The notes under the pieces: model-generated | What the model saw: the letters and a program-made list of their open reading frames with translations, nothing else | What the model was told of the DNA's origin: nothing | Database searches by the model: none | Program-made: the position numbers and the translations under genes | In this document: one piece after another, positions 1 through 10,244 of the stretch | How the letters are laid out: each line of letters opens with the position of its first letter | Position numbering within the stretch: position 1 is the stretch's first letter | Assembly: GCA_019802505.1 (NCBI GenBank) | Contig: JAFMOC010000045.1 | Coordinates: forward strand, 746,001 to 810,000 | Direction: 5' to 3' | Length of the DNA: 64,000 bases | From: Corydoras sp. C115 | Lineage: Eukaryota > Chordata > Actinopteri > Siluriformes > Callichthyidae

Positions 1-376
1 TTCTATTACGGTGGTGGAGTGGTTAACACGTCTGTCTCTCAGCGCTGGGGATGCAGGTTCGAATGAGATTTGCATGTTCTCCCTATGTCCATTCTCTCTG
101 GGTTCTCCACTTTCCTCACACAGGGGAGAACATCTCAGGCGCTGGGCAGATAGACCCAGGACAGGGCGCCAATCCATCGCTGGGCCCACACTCACACACA
201 CAGACACACTCTATATGGGGCAATTTGGAGAATTCAATTGACTTGATCCATGTTTTTGGACTGTGGGAGGAAACCGGAGCACCCGGAGGAAACCCACGCA
301 GACACGGGAGAACATGGAAACTCCACCCAGATGGGGATTCGAACACTTTCCTCACACAGTCCTAAAACATGAATCT
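1..376 (+). mobile_element. Divergent V-SINE (sense) interrupted by a nested antisense piece
   Basis: The tRNA-like head and central block lie at 1-123 and resume at 344-376 (cagtcctaaaacatg). Between them sits 220 bp of the same SINE in the opposite orientation. The interruption is bounded by a 16-bp direct repeat, CACTTTCCTCACACAG, at 108-123 and 344-359. A close paralogue at 606-720 lacks the interruption. Confidence 0.75.
124..343 (-). mobile_element. Nested V-SINE fragment, antisense
   Basis: This runs from the 3' region (ggggagaacat) through the central block to the B box (gattcgaa). It lacks both the terminal GAAT tail and the A-box head. A 16-bp duplication flanks it, as after target-primed insertion, although a tail-less SINE inserting is unusual. 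Gene conversion or template switching is an alternative. Confidence 0.7.
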
Positions 377-605
377 AAGTGGGGTGTTTAATGATGTTCT
401 GCTCTTTAGGGGCAGGGGCACGTGGGCTAAAAACATGTTATTAACTCACCCGATCCACATGGCAGCAAACTGGAGCCACAGAGGTAAGATCAAGTGCACG
501 TGGGGAGAACATGCAAATCCACAAAGTATGTAACCGTGCACTGCATGTTGCGAGACCTTGAACCCCATTTGTTTTTTTTAAACTCCACTTATGTGTAAAT
601 CATGG
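377..605. other. Unique spacer
   Basis: No repeat or coding signal recognised apart from a weak old SINE-like phrase (ggggagaacatgcaaatcc) near 500-525. Confidence 0.4.
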
Positions 606-893
606 TTCTATTATGGAGTGGTTAACACGTCTGTCTCTCAGCGCTGGGTGGTTTGCATGTTCTCCCTATGTCCATTCTCTCTGGGTTCTACACTTTCCTC
701 TCCACAGTCCTAAAACATGAATCTAAGGTGAACCGGCTGCTCTAAATCGCCTGTGTGAGTGAGTGTGTGCCCCGCGATAGACTGGCGCCCTGTCCTGGGT
801 GTATCTGCCCAGCGCCCCAAAAGGTTCTCCCCTGGATGGGAATGAGAGAACGCCCCCCTGTGGCTCAGTAGAGGATTATGAAGAAGATGATGA
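606..893 (+). mobile_element. Divergent V-SINE, uninterrupted paralogue of the first copy
   Basis: It shares private variants with 1-123 (ggagtggttaacacgtctg, tgtccattctctctgg), so the two are a local duplication. It continues through gcgatagactggcgccctg to a degenerate 3' end. The head lacks the B-box segment present in the first copy. Confidence 0.75.
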
Positions 894-1022
894 GATTGTA
901 TTGGACACTCCGGATGAGTTTGGATGTAGGTTGTCCCCGAAGGCAGATCAGGGTGGAACCACCAGGACGACGGGGCGACAGGGTAACGTCCAGGAGAAAG
1001 GGTCAGGATGTGTCTGGTGAGA

Positions 1023-1387
1023 GGCGGCACGGTGGCTTAGTGGTTAGCACGTTCGCCTCTCAGCGCTAGGGATTCCCGGTTCGAATCCCCATCTGGGTGG
1101 AGTTTCCATGTTCTCCCTGTGTCCGCGTGGGTTTCCTCCGGGTTCTCCGGTTTCCTCCCACAGTCCAAAAACATGGATCAAGTCAATTGAATTCTCCAAA
1201 TTGCCCCATATAGAGTGTGTCTGTGTGAGTGAGTGTGTGCCCAGTGATGGATTGGAACCCAGTCCTGGGTCTATCTGCCCAGCGCCCGAGATGTTCTCCC
1301 CTGGATGGGCATGGGGAACCCCACCGCGACCCTAATAGAGGATAAAGTGGAAGATAATGGACAAATGAATGAGTGAATGAATGAATC
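1023..1387 (+). mobile_element. V-SINE, complete, first half of a SINE dimer
   Basis: This is a good reference copy. It starts GGCGGCACGGTGGC, with an A box at 1033-1043 (TGGCTTAGTGG) and a B box at 1078-1088 (GGTTCGAATCC). The conserved V-type central block lies at about 1121-1176 and the 3' domain with GGATAAAG near 1340, followed by a (GAAT)n tail. The architecture is that of the V-SINE superfamily (DANA in zebrafish). Naming the superfamily rests on remembered consensus, not on a search. Confidence 0.9.
1033..1088 (+). promoter_or_regulatory. Internal RNA polymerase III A and B boxes of the SINE
   Basis: TGGCTTAGTGG fits the A-box consensus TRGYNNARNNG. GGTTCGAATCC, 34 bp downstream, fits the B box GGTTCGANTCC exactly. 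The same pair recurs in most full-length copies, so many loci could in principle be transcribed by Pol III. Confidence 0.8.
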
Positions 1388-1430
1388 CATCCATCCATCC
1401 ATCATCTTCCACATTATCCTGCACTGAAGT
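1388..1430 (+). repeat. Recurrent dimer linker
   Basis: A (CCAT)n run followed by catcttccacattatcctg and cactgaagtcg. It looks like a piece of SINE tail in reverse orientation. The same linker, reverse complemented, joins SINE pairs at 6750-6789, 9574-9609 and 11413-11452. Confidence 0.8.
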
Positions 1431-1748
1431 CGCAGTGGCTTAGTGGTTTAGCATGTTCTCCTCTTAGCGCTAGGGATTCCCGGTTCGAATCCCCATCTGG
1501 GTAGAGTTTCCATGTTCTCCCCGTGTCCGCGTGGGTTTCCTCCAGGTTCTCCGGTTTCCTCCCACAGTCCAAAAACATGGATCAAGTCAACTGAGTTCCC
1601 CAAATTGCCCCATATAGAGTGTGTCTGTGTGAGTGAGTGTGTGCCCAGCGATGGATTGGCGCCCTGTCCTGGGTCTATCTGCCCAGCGTCTGAGATGTTC
1701 TCCCCTGGATGGTCATGGGGATCCCCACCGCGACCCTAATAGAGGATT
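1431..1748 (+). mobile_element. V-SINE, second half of the dimer
   Basis: It begins within the head (gcagtggcttagtgg), carries A and B boxes and the central block, and ends at ctaatagaggatt without a GAAT tail. Confidence 0.88.
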
Positions 1749-1905
1749 TTGGACGTGATATTTCTTTAAGGAAAGTGTTCCAATGGGAGGCAAAACCAAA
1801 AAAAAGGATTAAGATTTAGCTCAACCTGAGTTTACTGAGAGCTAACGTGAGCCTGAATGATCAGTTTACCTTTCATACACTGCATTACATACAACTGGGA
1901 GGTTA

Positions 1906-1970
<65 letters not shown>

Positions 1971-2276
1971 CGACTTGACTTGTGGCCACAATCTGTGCTC
2001 ACAAAGCTGTGGATAATCACACAAACTGTGACCTGGACCGGCCACTAAATATACAGAATAAGCTGATTGGATACGGTGCGATTGATCAAACACATCGCCG
2101 TCAAAGCCCTCAGGACCGAAACGGACAGCAGGTTCGGCAACCAAGATACATATTAGTGTCAAATAACGTTCCTCTGACAACGGAACAGTAAACGCCACGA
2201 AGGACCCTGAACATCAACGGTGCAAGAAATGTCCAGAACCTTTAGAGTAACATCAAACGTTGCCCCCATTTTCCTC
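1749..2276. repeat. Spacer with (TG)n(GA)n microsatellite
   Basis: (TG)n at about 1907-1942 is followed by (GA)n to 1970. The rest (1749-1906, 1971-2276) is unique, with no recognised gene. Confidence 0.85.
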
Positions 2277-2400
2277 CATACGGACCGTAGAGATGGACTT
2301 TTATAATGATGTGTCCTCTGTTGGTTCTCTGTTTGTCTCTCGATTGGTCAGAACCATCACAGGACAGGTATCATTTGGGTGAGTCACATAATAACCCCCT
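2277..2400 (+). mobile_element. Foldback DNA repeat, short arm fragment
   Basis: Phrases gtcctctgttggttctctg and caggtatcatttgggtg match the left arms of the elements at 2911 and 57331. Only one arm is present. Confidence 0.6.
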
Positions 2401-2457
2401 CGGGTTCAGCTACCTGCGTTACCTTAACAATTTGCAACCGTACCTCAGAGCGTGAAT

Positions 2458-2803
2458 CATTCATTCATTCATTCATTATCTTCCGCTTTATCCTAAATTA
2501 GGGTTGCAGGGGGGTTCCCCATGCCCATCCAGGGGAGAACGTCTCGGGCGCTGGGCAGATACACCCAGGACAGGGCGCCAATCTATCGCTGGGCACACAC
2601 TCACTCACATAGACACACTCTACATGGGGCAATTTGGAGAACTCAATTGACTTGATCCATGTTTTTGGACTGCGGGGGGAAACCGGAGAACCCGGAGGAA
2701 ACCCACGCGGACACGGGGAGGACATGGAAACTCCACCCAGATGGGGATTCGAACCGGGAATCCCTAGTGCTGAGAGGAGAACATGCTAAACCACTAAGCC
2801 CGA
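2458..2803 (-). mobile_element. V-SINE, near full length
   Basis: Antisense copy: tail (cattcattcatt) at the left, B box complement gattcgaacc near 2747, head truncated at ccactaagcccgac. Confidence 0.88.
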
Positions 2804-2910
2804 CCAATTCAGAGTCAATTCAAAATAAAATAAGTGCCTAATTAATTCATTTAGAAAGTCAACATGATAATACAGACGAGACATCAGCTGTTTTATGTTC
2901 TAAGAGTTCC

Positions 2911-3222
2911 GTCAAAAGTTTGGACACGCCCCTTTATACTCTATATAGACCACAGAGATGGAGATTGTAGTTCTATATTTACAGAACGTAGTCCATGTGT
3001 TCTCTGTTGGTTCTCTGTTGGTCAGCACCATCTCAGAACAGGTATCATTTGGGTGGTGGTGGGTGAGGGGGGTTTTAGTGCAGCTCAGTGACACTGCTGG
3101 GATAGGAATAATGCACCCACTAAATAACCCCTGCTCTGTGGTGCTACTATTGGGGTTCTGAGCATTAGAACAGAGAACACAGAGTGTACTGTAGAACACA
3201 AACAGATGAACTACAGTCTGGA
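2911..3222 (+). mobile_element. Foldback (inverted-arm) DNA repeat
   Basis: The left arm has caaaagtttggacac, tgtagttctat and gtagtccatgtgttctctg, then ggtatcatttgggtggtgg. The right arm returns in inverted form with cacccactaaataacccctg, ctctgtggtgctac and gatgaactacagtctgg. I recognise these phrases from a non-coding long-inverted-repeat element frequent in catfish and characin loci. The class assignment is from memory. Confidence 0.6.
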
Positions 3223-3223
3223 A

Positions 3224-3504
3224 TCATTCATTTATTATCTTCCGCTTTATCCTCTATTAGGGTCGCGGTGGGGTTCCCCATGCCCATCCAGGGGAGAACG
3301 TTTCAGGCGCTGGGCAAATACATCCAGGACAGGGCGCCAATCCATTGCTGGGCACACACTCACTCACACACACACACACACACACACAGACTCTATATGG
3401 GGGCAATTTGGAGAACTCAATTGACCATCCATGTTTTTGGACTATGGGAGGAAACCGGAGAACCCGGGGAGAACATGGAAACTCCACCCCGAGGGGGATT
3501 CGAA
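3224..3504 (-). mobile_element. V-SINE, head-truncated
   Basis: It runs from tail to B box (ggggattcgaa) with an internal (CA)n expansion at about 3368-3389. A deletion joins accggagaacccggg directly to gagaacatgg, removing the usual gaggaaacccacgcgg segment. Confidence 0.85.
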
Positions 3505-4450
3505 GTGCCGTCGTCTGGAATCATAGAACTACAAAATCCAAGATCACATGGACAATAGATGGAGCCCAAAGAGGGGGCGTGGCCTAGCTTTGCAGTCAGC
3601 ACACCGCTCAAAGGTCCATGATGGATTTTGCAGAAACCCGAATTAAATCCCACAAATCACACACACACACCCCCCCCCCCCCCTCATTAAAACGGGTCCC
3701 GTGGTCCTCGCACCTCGGCGCGGCGGCGGACGGCGTGTCTCTCGGGCCCGGCGTCTTACGCGGTGCAGTGGAACGAGGACTAAAATAACGCCACCTTTCT
3801 ACAGCACCGTGTCACTTTTGCTAAATGGCGGCGCGGGGCCGCACATCACGGTTCATCCATAATTAAAACAACACCTTTGTATTTTTATTTCCAACGAGAC
3901 AGCTTATTAAATTCAAATGGATGCCTAAAAATAAGCATAAGTACCTGTGCTTATGAATTATACACCCACGGCCATTTCTCATCGTACAACATTAAAAGCA
4001 AATTGTCCCCGGTCCCGCGTTTCCCTGCTTTTAATCTGAGTTAATCAGGTGCGTTTATCTCCGTTGCCTGCAGCAAACATGCAAACAGATTTGACTTATT
4101 TATCCAACGTGTTCGCAGCAAACATGCAAACAGACCTCATTTATTTATCCGCTCGGCTCATAAAGAGCGGCTCGCGCGGCCCCGCTCCGGATAACGAGCT
4201 CGCCGGACGAACGGACGGACGGACTGACCCTTACCGCGCCCAAATCAATCCCCCACTTCTGCTAACTTTCCCTCGGCTCGCCGCGTCTCCATGTTATTTA
4301 TTGATCTCTGCATCGCAAATTATTATTATTTTTTTCCCTCCTGTTACCAAATAATACATCTTTATTTTCAGGACGCCACACTTTGTCTCTTCGTATTCAA
4401 GAAACCTGTTAAAAAAAAAAAAAATTAATTACATTTTTTCATATTTTTTT
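3505..4450. other. Unique non-coding block
   Basis: It contains a (CA)n(C)n tract at 3659-3683 and CpG-rich sequence to about 3850. AT-rich sequence follows, with a near-tandem phrase cagcaaacatgcaaacaga at 4071 and 4117. No splice-bounded exon or recognisable protein seen. Confidence 0.5.
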
Positions 4451-4667
4451 GAGTGGTTTGGCATGTTCTCCTCTCAACGCTAGGGATTCCCGGTTCGAAT
4501 CCCCATCTGGGTGGAGTTTCCATGTTCTCCCCGTGTCCGCGTGGGTTTCCTCTGGGTTCTCCGCTTTCCTCCCACAGTCCAAAAACATGGATCAAGTCAA
4601 TTGAGTTCTCCAAATTGCCCCATATGGAGTGTGTCTGTGTGAGTGAGCGTGTGCCCGGCGATGGATT
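4451..4667 (+). mobile_element. V-SINE, broken by a 93-bp insertion
   Basis: The copy runs from the end of the A box to gcgatggatt. It resumes at 4761 after foreign sequence, with the 16-bp segment tgcccggcgatggatt repeated (one mismatch) on the far side. Confidence 0.8.
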
Positions 4668-4760
4668 GTTCATGAAACGTTTGTTCACGTTCATGCTGTT
4701 GTACAAATGGCTTTAGTGTGTGTGCAGTCAGGTCTATACACCAGGACAAGATAGCCATGT
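4668..4760. other. Unrecognised 93-bp insertion inside a SINE
   Basis: It is flanked by a 16-bp near-perfect duplication (4652-4667 and 4761-4776). The content (gttcatgaaacgtttgttc...) matches nothing else I see in the window. Confidence 0.5.
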
Positions 4761-5046
4761 TGCCCAGCGATGGATTGGCGCCCTGTCCGCGTGTCCGCGT
4801 GGGTTTCCTCCGGGTTCTCCGCTTTCCTCCCACAGTCCAAAGACATGGATCAAGTCAATTGAGTTCTCCAAATTGCCCCATATAGAGTGTGTCTGTGTGA
4901 GTGAGTGTGTGTCCAGAGATGGATTGGCGCCCTGTCCTGGGTGTATCTGCCCAGCGCCCGAGATGTTCTCCCCTGGATGGGCATGGGGAACCCCACCGCG
5001 ACCCTAATAGAGGATAAAGCGGAAGATAATGAATGGATGGATGGAT
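4761..5046 (+). mobile_element. Recombinant V-SINE
   Basis: It starts with the 3' segment gcccagcgatggattgg, then at ccctgtccgcg (about 4781-4791) jumps back to the central block and runs on to the tail. The jump lies at a short homology shared by the two SINE segments, consistent with unequal recombination. Confidence 0.8.
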
Positions 5047-5087
5047 GAGTAATCCGAAAGGTACTAAACCAGGCCATGTGGTGCCAA
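5047..5087 (+). repeat. Left arm of a local inverted duplication
   Basis: These 41 bases match the reverse complement of 6361-6401 with one mismatch. Both sit directly against a SINE tail, so flank and SINE were duplicated together. Confidence 0.8.
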
Positions 5088-5099
5088 CCCCCCCCCCCC

Positions 5100-5145
5100 G
5101 TGACCCTAATAGAGGATAAAGTGGAAGATAATGAATGAATGAATA
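5100..5145 (+). mobile_element. V-SINE tail-only fragment
   Basis: gtgaccctaatagaggat through gaatgaatgaat, preceded by an 11-base C tract. Confidence 0.75.
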
Positions 5146-5173
5146 AATTTTTTCATTGGAGGAACATTAGCAG

Positions 5174-5265
5174 TAGGTGGCGCAGTGGGCCATGCATCCA
5201 CAATGCCCTGGGTTCCATTCACGGGGGGGGGGAATCGGGAGTCGGCACGTCCTCCCTGTACCAAA
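5174..5265 (+). mobile_element. Ancient V-SINE head fragment
   Basis: aggtggcgcagtggg (A-box like), ccctgggttcca (degraded B box) and cctccctgtacc. Much more diverged than the main subfamily. Confidence 0.45.
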
Positions 5266-5458
5266 TGGTTTTAGCTGTTGGTGGGGTACTGTATATAGCA
5301 GGGCTTACCCTCTGGGGGGCGACAGTGATGCAGCGCTGTAGGTGATGCTCATACTGAGGGGAATGGAGGATAGGGCTCCCCCAGGTGTTGCGGCATAGTC
5401 ATAGCATTGGCTACGAGGCACGAAGATTTTAGGAGATCAGTAATCCGAAAGGGGGGGG

Positions 5459-5780
5459 GGGCACGGTGGCTTAGTGGTTTTAGCACGTTCTCCTCTCAGC
5501 GCTAGGGATTCCCGGTTCGAATCCCCATCTGGGTGGAGTTTTCATGTTCTCCCCGTGTCTGCGTGGGTTTCCACCGGGTTCTCCGGTTTCCTCCCACAGT
5601 CCAAAAACATGGATCAAGTCAATTGAGTTCTCCAAATTGCCCCATATAGAGTGTGTGTGTGTGAGTGAGTGTGTGAGTGAGTGTGTGGCGCCCTGTCCTG
5701 GGTGTATCTGCCCAGCACCCGAAACGTTCTCCCCTGGATGGGCATGGGGAACCCCCCCCCCCCCCCGCGACCCTAATATA
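5459..5780 (+). mobile_element. V-SINE with poly-C expansion and truncated tail
   Basis: Head, boxes and central block intact. The usual gatggattg segment is lost within a gtgtgagtgag expansion. C15 lies at 5752-5766 and the copy ends at ctaatata. Its left flank, gtaatccgaaagg (5440-5452), repeats 13 bases of the inverted-duplication arm. Confidence 0.87.
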
Positions 5781-6360
5781 GAAATGACCGGCCCGTGTGT
5801 GTGCAGTCTGTTCCTGGACGTCGTGTATCTGGCGTCCTCACATCGCGTTTCGGTATCCTGATCCGCTTTCATCCGCCCTCCTCCCGATTCCTGCCTTTCG
5901 CCTCCACCTTACCCCCGGTCTCGGTGACACGAGCGGCGGATGCGAGAGTTCTTTAAACGACAGCTGTCAGTTCCGCGCGCCGTGTTCGTTCCGCGCGCCG
6001 CGGGGGCGTTTGAAAGTGGAAATGGATGTGCAGCCGGGATAAACGCGTCTCGAATCAACTTCCTGTGCAGATTCCAATCCGAGCGGGATGCGCTGATTTA
6101 TGAGGACGGGCGTGCTGCGAATAGGCCCCCTAAATTTTTGATATTTTCTCCATCTGCGCCGCCGGGCCGGCTGAGCCGGGCTGAGCGCACTCACACCCCC
6201 GGACGTGTACACGGGCCTCGAGGGCGGGCCCGCCGGCATTTAGACAAATCGCTTCATGCGGATTTGATTCGGTGGAAATTCTAATTGGGCCACTGCTTTG
6301 ACCCCAAGTGTGTTACTCTGCCGGGATGCACACGTTGCCATTTTAACTGTGGCGTGATTG
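5781..6360. other. Unique CpG-rich block
   Basis: GC-rich with many CpGs (about 5900-6240). Overlapping short open frames show no recognisable domain. Could be a regulatory or CpG-island-like region. Confidence 0.4.
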
Positions 6361-6401
6361 TTGGCACCACATGGCCTGGTTTAGTACCCTTCGGATTACT
6401 C
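6361..6401 (-). repeat. Right arm of the local inverted duplication
   Basis: Reverse complement of 5047-5087 (40 of 41 identical), abutting the tail of the next SINE. Confidence 0.8.
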
Positions 6402-6749
6402 ATCCATCCATTCATTCATTATCTTCCACTTTATCCTCTATTAGGGTCGCGGCGGGGTTCCCCATGCCCATCTAGGGGAGAACTTTTCGGGCGCTGGGCA
6501 GATACACCCAGGACAGGGCGACAATCTATCGCTGGACACACACTCACACACACAATCACACTCTATATGGGGCAATTTGGAGAACTCAATTGACTTGATC
6601 CATGTTTTTGGACTGTGAGAGGAAACCGGAGAACCTGGAGGAAACCCACGCGGACACGGGGAGAACATGGAAACTCCACCCAGATGGGGATTCGAACCGG
6701 GAATCCCTAGCGCTGAGAGGAGAACATGCCAACCACTAAGTCACCGCGA
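6402..6749 (-). mobile_element. V-SINE, dimer B second unit
   Basis: Complete antisense copy from ccatccattcattc to ccactaagtcaccgcga. The head variant (gtcgcggtgacttag when read sense) is the one typical of the second unit of the dimer. Confidence 0.9.
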
Positions 6750-6789
6750 CTCCAGTGCAGGATAATGTGGAAGATGATGGATGGATGGA
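6750..6789 (-). repeat. Dimer linker, copy B
   Basis: ctccagtgcaggataatg, then tggaagatgatggatgg. Reverse-complement match to the linker at 1388-1430. Confidence 0.85.
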
Positions 6790-7154
6790 TTCATTCATTC
6801 ACTCATTCATTCGTCCATTATCTTCCGCTTTATCCTCTATTAGGGTCGCTGGGGTGGGGGGGGGGTTCCCCATGCCCATCCAGGGGAGAACGTTTCGGGC
6901 GCTGGGCAGATACACCCAGGACAGGATGCCAATCTATCACTGGGCACACACTCACTCACACAGACACACTCTATATGGGGCAATTTGGAGAACTCAATCG
7001 ACTTGATCCATGTTTTTTGGACTGTGGGAGGAAACCGGAGAACCCGGAGGAAACCCACGCGGACACGGGGAGAACATGGAAACTCCACCCAGATGGGGAT
7101 TCGAAGCAGGAATCCCAAGCGCTGAGAGGAGAACATGCTAAAACACTAACACGC
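6790..7154 (-). mobile_element. V-SINE, dimer B first unit
   Basis: Tail, G-rich tract near 6851-6866, central block, B box complement at about 7099 and degraded head (ctaaaacactaacacgcc). Confidence 0.88.
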
Positions 7155-8013
7155 CAACGGTCCGGTTATCAACACCAAAACCATTTATAATAAAATCCTC
7201 AGTCAGTCCTGACGGGGGGGTTATTGATGCTGCGAGGCTGTTAATGAGGATGCAATCGCAGGTTATTTAATAAAGACCGCAAAGCTTCTCAAAGAGTCGG
7301 CGTCGGGGTGGAGCGCCCATCACGGCTCTGACGGCGAGCCGGCCTCCGTTCCGTGCATGCCCTCTGCCGGCCCTCGTTAGGCAGCCCTCGCGCAGCGCGG
7401 CCCGTATCCGGTTAATGCTCGGCAACCTCCTCGGTAACCGGGGGGTTCAGAGCCACCGAGGTGAGTCCCCATTGTTTTCCGGAGCTTAGTGGCGCGGGTC
7501 ATTCCGGATCTTGTGAACGGGTTCGATAAGCCGTCCACCATTATTCTGTGGTATTCCTATTAGTGACTGTACGGGTTTGCTTGTTAGCTCGTTTAATAGA
7601 AACTGCTGAATGGTGGCATTAATTAACTTCATTTATCCTCTCGCTCGCGTGTTCGCGCCTAAGCGCCTCGCCTCTTGTATGTATCTTTTCAGGCCCAGGC
7701 CTCATTAGCCGAACTGTTTGTCCAAGCAATAATTCCTGCTTATAAATTGGCAGACTCGTCTTTAAGTCATTTAAGATATTTCGAACCTGTACCCGCCGGC
7801 AATTACCGCAGGTCTGTGGAGCGTGCGCTACCCACTTTCACCTCGGCCTCCGGAGTGGCGGCCAGATTCCTTATGTCGGGACCGCGGTGCAGTGAACGGG
7901 GCGTATTGCAATAACAACAGCACACAGGGGGCGGCGTGGAGCGCGTCGCCGTCGGTTATGATCCGTGAATTAAGGAAAACTGGACCTTTGGGGCATTTCA
8001 GAGCCGCCAATTC
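7155..8013. other. Unique non-coding block
   Basis: Mixed CpG-rich (7290-7520) and AT-rich (7560-7770) sequence. The AT-rich parts resemble vertebrate conserved non-coding sequence in texture only. No gene recognised. Confidence 0.4.
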
Positions 8014-8085
8014 GCCTTGAATCCATGGTTTTGGACTGTGGGAGGAAAGCCATGTGTGCATGGGGAGGACATGGAGACTCTTTTT
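8014..8085 (-). mobile_element. Old V-SINE fragment
   Basis: cgccttgaatccatgg, tttggactgtgggagg and aggacatggagactc correspond to the central block of the older SINE subfamily. Confidence 0.6.
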
Positions 8086-8118
8086 AATTAACACATCGTC
8101 CTGCTGTGTTCAGAAGAT

Positions 8119-8416
8119 CCATCCATTATCTTCCGATTTATCCTTCATTAGGGTTGCGGGGGGGGGTTCCCCATGCCCATCCAGGGGAGAACGTTTCGGG
8201 CGCTGGGCAGTTTCACCCAGGATAGGACACACTCACACAGACACACTCTATATGGGGCAATTGGGACAATTCAATTGACCTGGATCCATGTTTTTGGACT
8301 GTGGGAGGAAACCGGACATGGAGGGAGAACATGGAAACGCCACCCAGATTGGGATTCGAACCGGGAATCCCCAGCGCTGAGAGGAGAACATGCTAAACAC
8401 CAAGCCGTGCCGCCCC
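8119..8416 (-). mobile_element. V-SINE with exact target duplication
   Basis: Bounded by the 11-bp direct repeat GTTCAGAAGAT at 8108-8118 and 8417-8427, which defines both ends. Internal deletions remove part of the middle (taggacacactcacacag; gaaaccggacatgg). Confidence 0.9.
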
Positions 8417-8427
8417 GTTCAGAAGAT

Positions 8428-9216
8428 ATTCGGTGATAAATAAGTTGCAGAGCGGAGCTGAGCTTCCACGCCGGCTGACCCACCGTCTCGAGAGGCGAGT
8501 AGTTCACGGTCTGTTCTTGTAGCGTGCAGTTGTGGGGTGACGCCGAGGGCAGGGCACTGTCATTATGACGGGGGGGGGGGGTGGGGTGGGTGGGGTAGTG
8601 AGGGGGGGTGAGGGGGGTGTCATCCACGTGTCAGCTCCACTGAGAGCAAATCCTTTATTATTAAACACACGGCGTGGCGGGAATACAGAGCGGTAAACGT
8701 CCCGCGTTTGGAAAAGAGAACCACACCGACCCCTGGAGGTGGAACCCCATGGAGGCGGAGGGTTGAAACCGCGTGTCTCCTCCCGACGTCCTGCGGCGTC
8801 CTGCGAATCGTTCTCTTAAGAAGCTTTTAACCACGGGACGGATACGCCACTCCATCCCGACCCCGGCTGTGATGAAAACACAAGGGCGCCTGTTCCGCCG
8901 CCGACTCGTTGACTTTGGCCCTCGTTGGACGTCGCAGGTTGGACACCTTGGCGATATTAATAAATCTTGCATCCATTACAACGTGACATCATCACCTCCA
9001 TCCGCCGAGGAGCACCGCGCGCAGAACGGGGATCGGGTCCAGAGACATGGGTTTGAATTAATGCTGCTGCAGAATGTCTCGCCGTGAGGACGGCCTCCGG
9101 TATTACACTCAAACGCAAACGTGTGTGTCCTATCCCTGCACTCGTGTCTGATCCTTGGACCAGGTACACTTTCTATTTAAATTTCTATTTTTATTTTTAA
9201 TTTCTGAATTTCTAAT
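8428..9216. other. Unique block with G-rich tract
   Basis: The G-rich run at about 8569-8620 includes long G tracts with quadruplex potential. The remainder (8640-9216) is unique CpG-containing sequence with no recognised product. Confidence 0.45.
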
Positions 9217-9573
9217 TCATCCATCCATCATCTTCTGCTTTATCCTCTATTAGGGTCGTGGGGTGGGGGTGGGGGGGTTCCCCATGCCCATCCAGGGGAG
9301 AACGTTTCGGGTGCTGGGCAGAAACACCCAGGACAGGACGCCAATCTATCATAGGGTACACACTGACTGTCACACATACACACTCTATATGGGGCAATTT
9401 GGAGAATTCAATTGAACTTGATCCATGTTTTTGGACTGTGGGAGGAAAGCGGAGAACCCGGAGGAAACCCACGCGGATGCGGGGAGAACATGGAAACTCC
9501 ACCCAGATTGGGATTCGAAACGGGAATCCCTAGCGCTGAGAGGAGAACATGCTAAACCACTAAGTCACCGCGA
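9217..9573 (-). mobile_element. V-SINE, dimer C second unit
   Basis: Complete, with private variants (cagaaacaccc, atcatagggtacacactgac). The noisy copy at 35405-35773 shares them, indicating a common source. Confidence 0.9.
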
Positions 9574-9609
9574 TTCCAGTGCAGGATAATGTGGAAGATG
9601 ATGGATGGA
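9574..9609 (-). repeat. Dimer linker, copy C
   Basis: ttccagtgcaggataatg, then tggaagatgatggatgg. Same junction as at 6750. Confidence 0.85.
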
Positions 9610-9976
9610 TTCATTCATTCATTCATTCAATCATTATCTTCCGCTTTATCCTCTGTTAGGGTCGTGGGGGGGGGGGGGGGGTTCCCCATGCCCATCCAGG
9701 GGAGAACGTCTCGGGCGCTGGGCAGACACACCCAGGACAGGGCGCCAATCTATCACTGGGCACACACTCACTCACACATACACACTCTATATGGGGCAAT
9801 TTGGAGAACTCAGTTGACTTGATCCATGTTTTTGGACTGTGGGAGGAAAGCGGAGAACCCGGAGGAAACCCACACAGACACGGAGAGAACATGGAAACTC
9901 CACCCAGATGGGGATTCGAACCGGGAATCCCTAGTGCTGAGAGGCGAACGTGCTAAACCTCTAAGCCACCGTGACT
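9610..9976 (-). mobile_element. V-SINE, dimer C first unit
   Basis: Full length with a G16 run at 9666-9681 in the variable homopolymer position, ending at ccaccgtgac. Confidence 0.9.
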
Positions 9977-10169
9977 GGATATGGTATTCAGGACGCAGTG
10001 CACGCCGTCGAGGAACCGCGGGGGTTCCGAGGTGCTGAATCCCATCAGCGGAACCCCATCTGAATGTATGTAAAGCAGAATGCGGCTGCGTCGCCGATCG
10101 ATTTGCCGGTTTTGGTTCTCGTTATGCATTCCGATGCCTCCACATCCCCAAAACCAGAAAATCGTTCAG

Positions 10170-10244
<75 letters not shown>

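Noticed and set aside
1033..1088. A true tRNA gene
   Set aside because: A and B boxes are perfect, but the sequence continues into the SINE body and recurs dozens of times; no acceptor-stem pairing.
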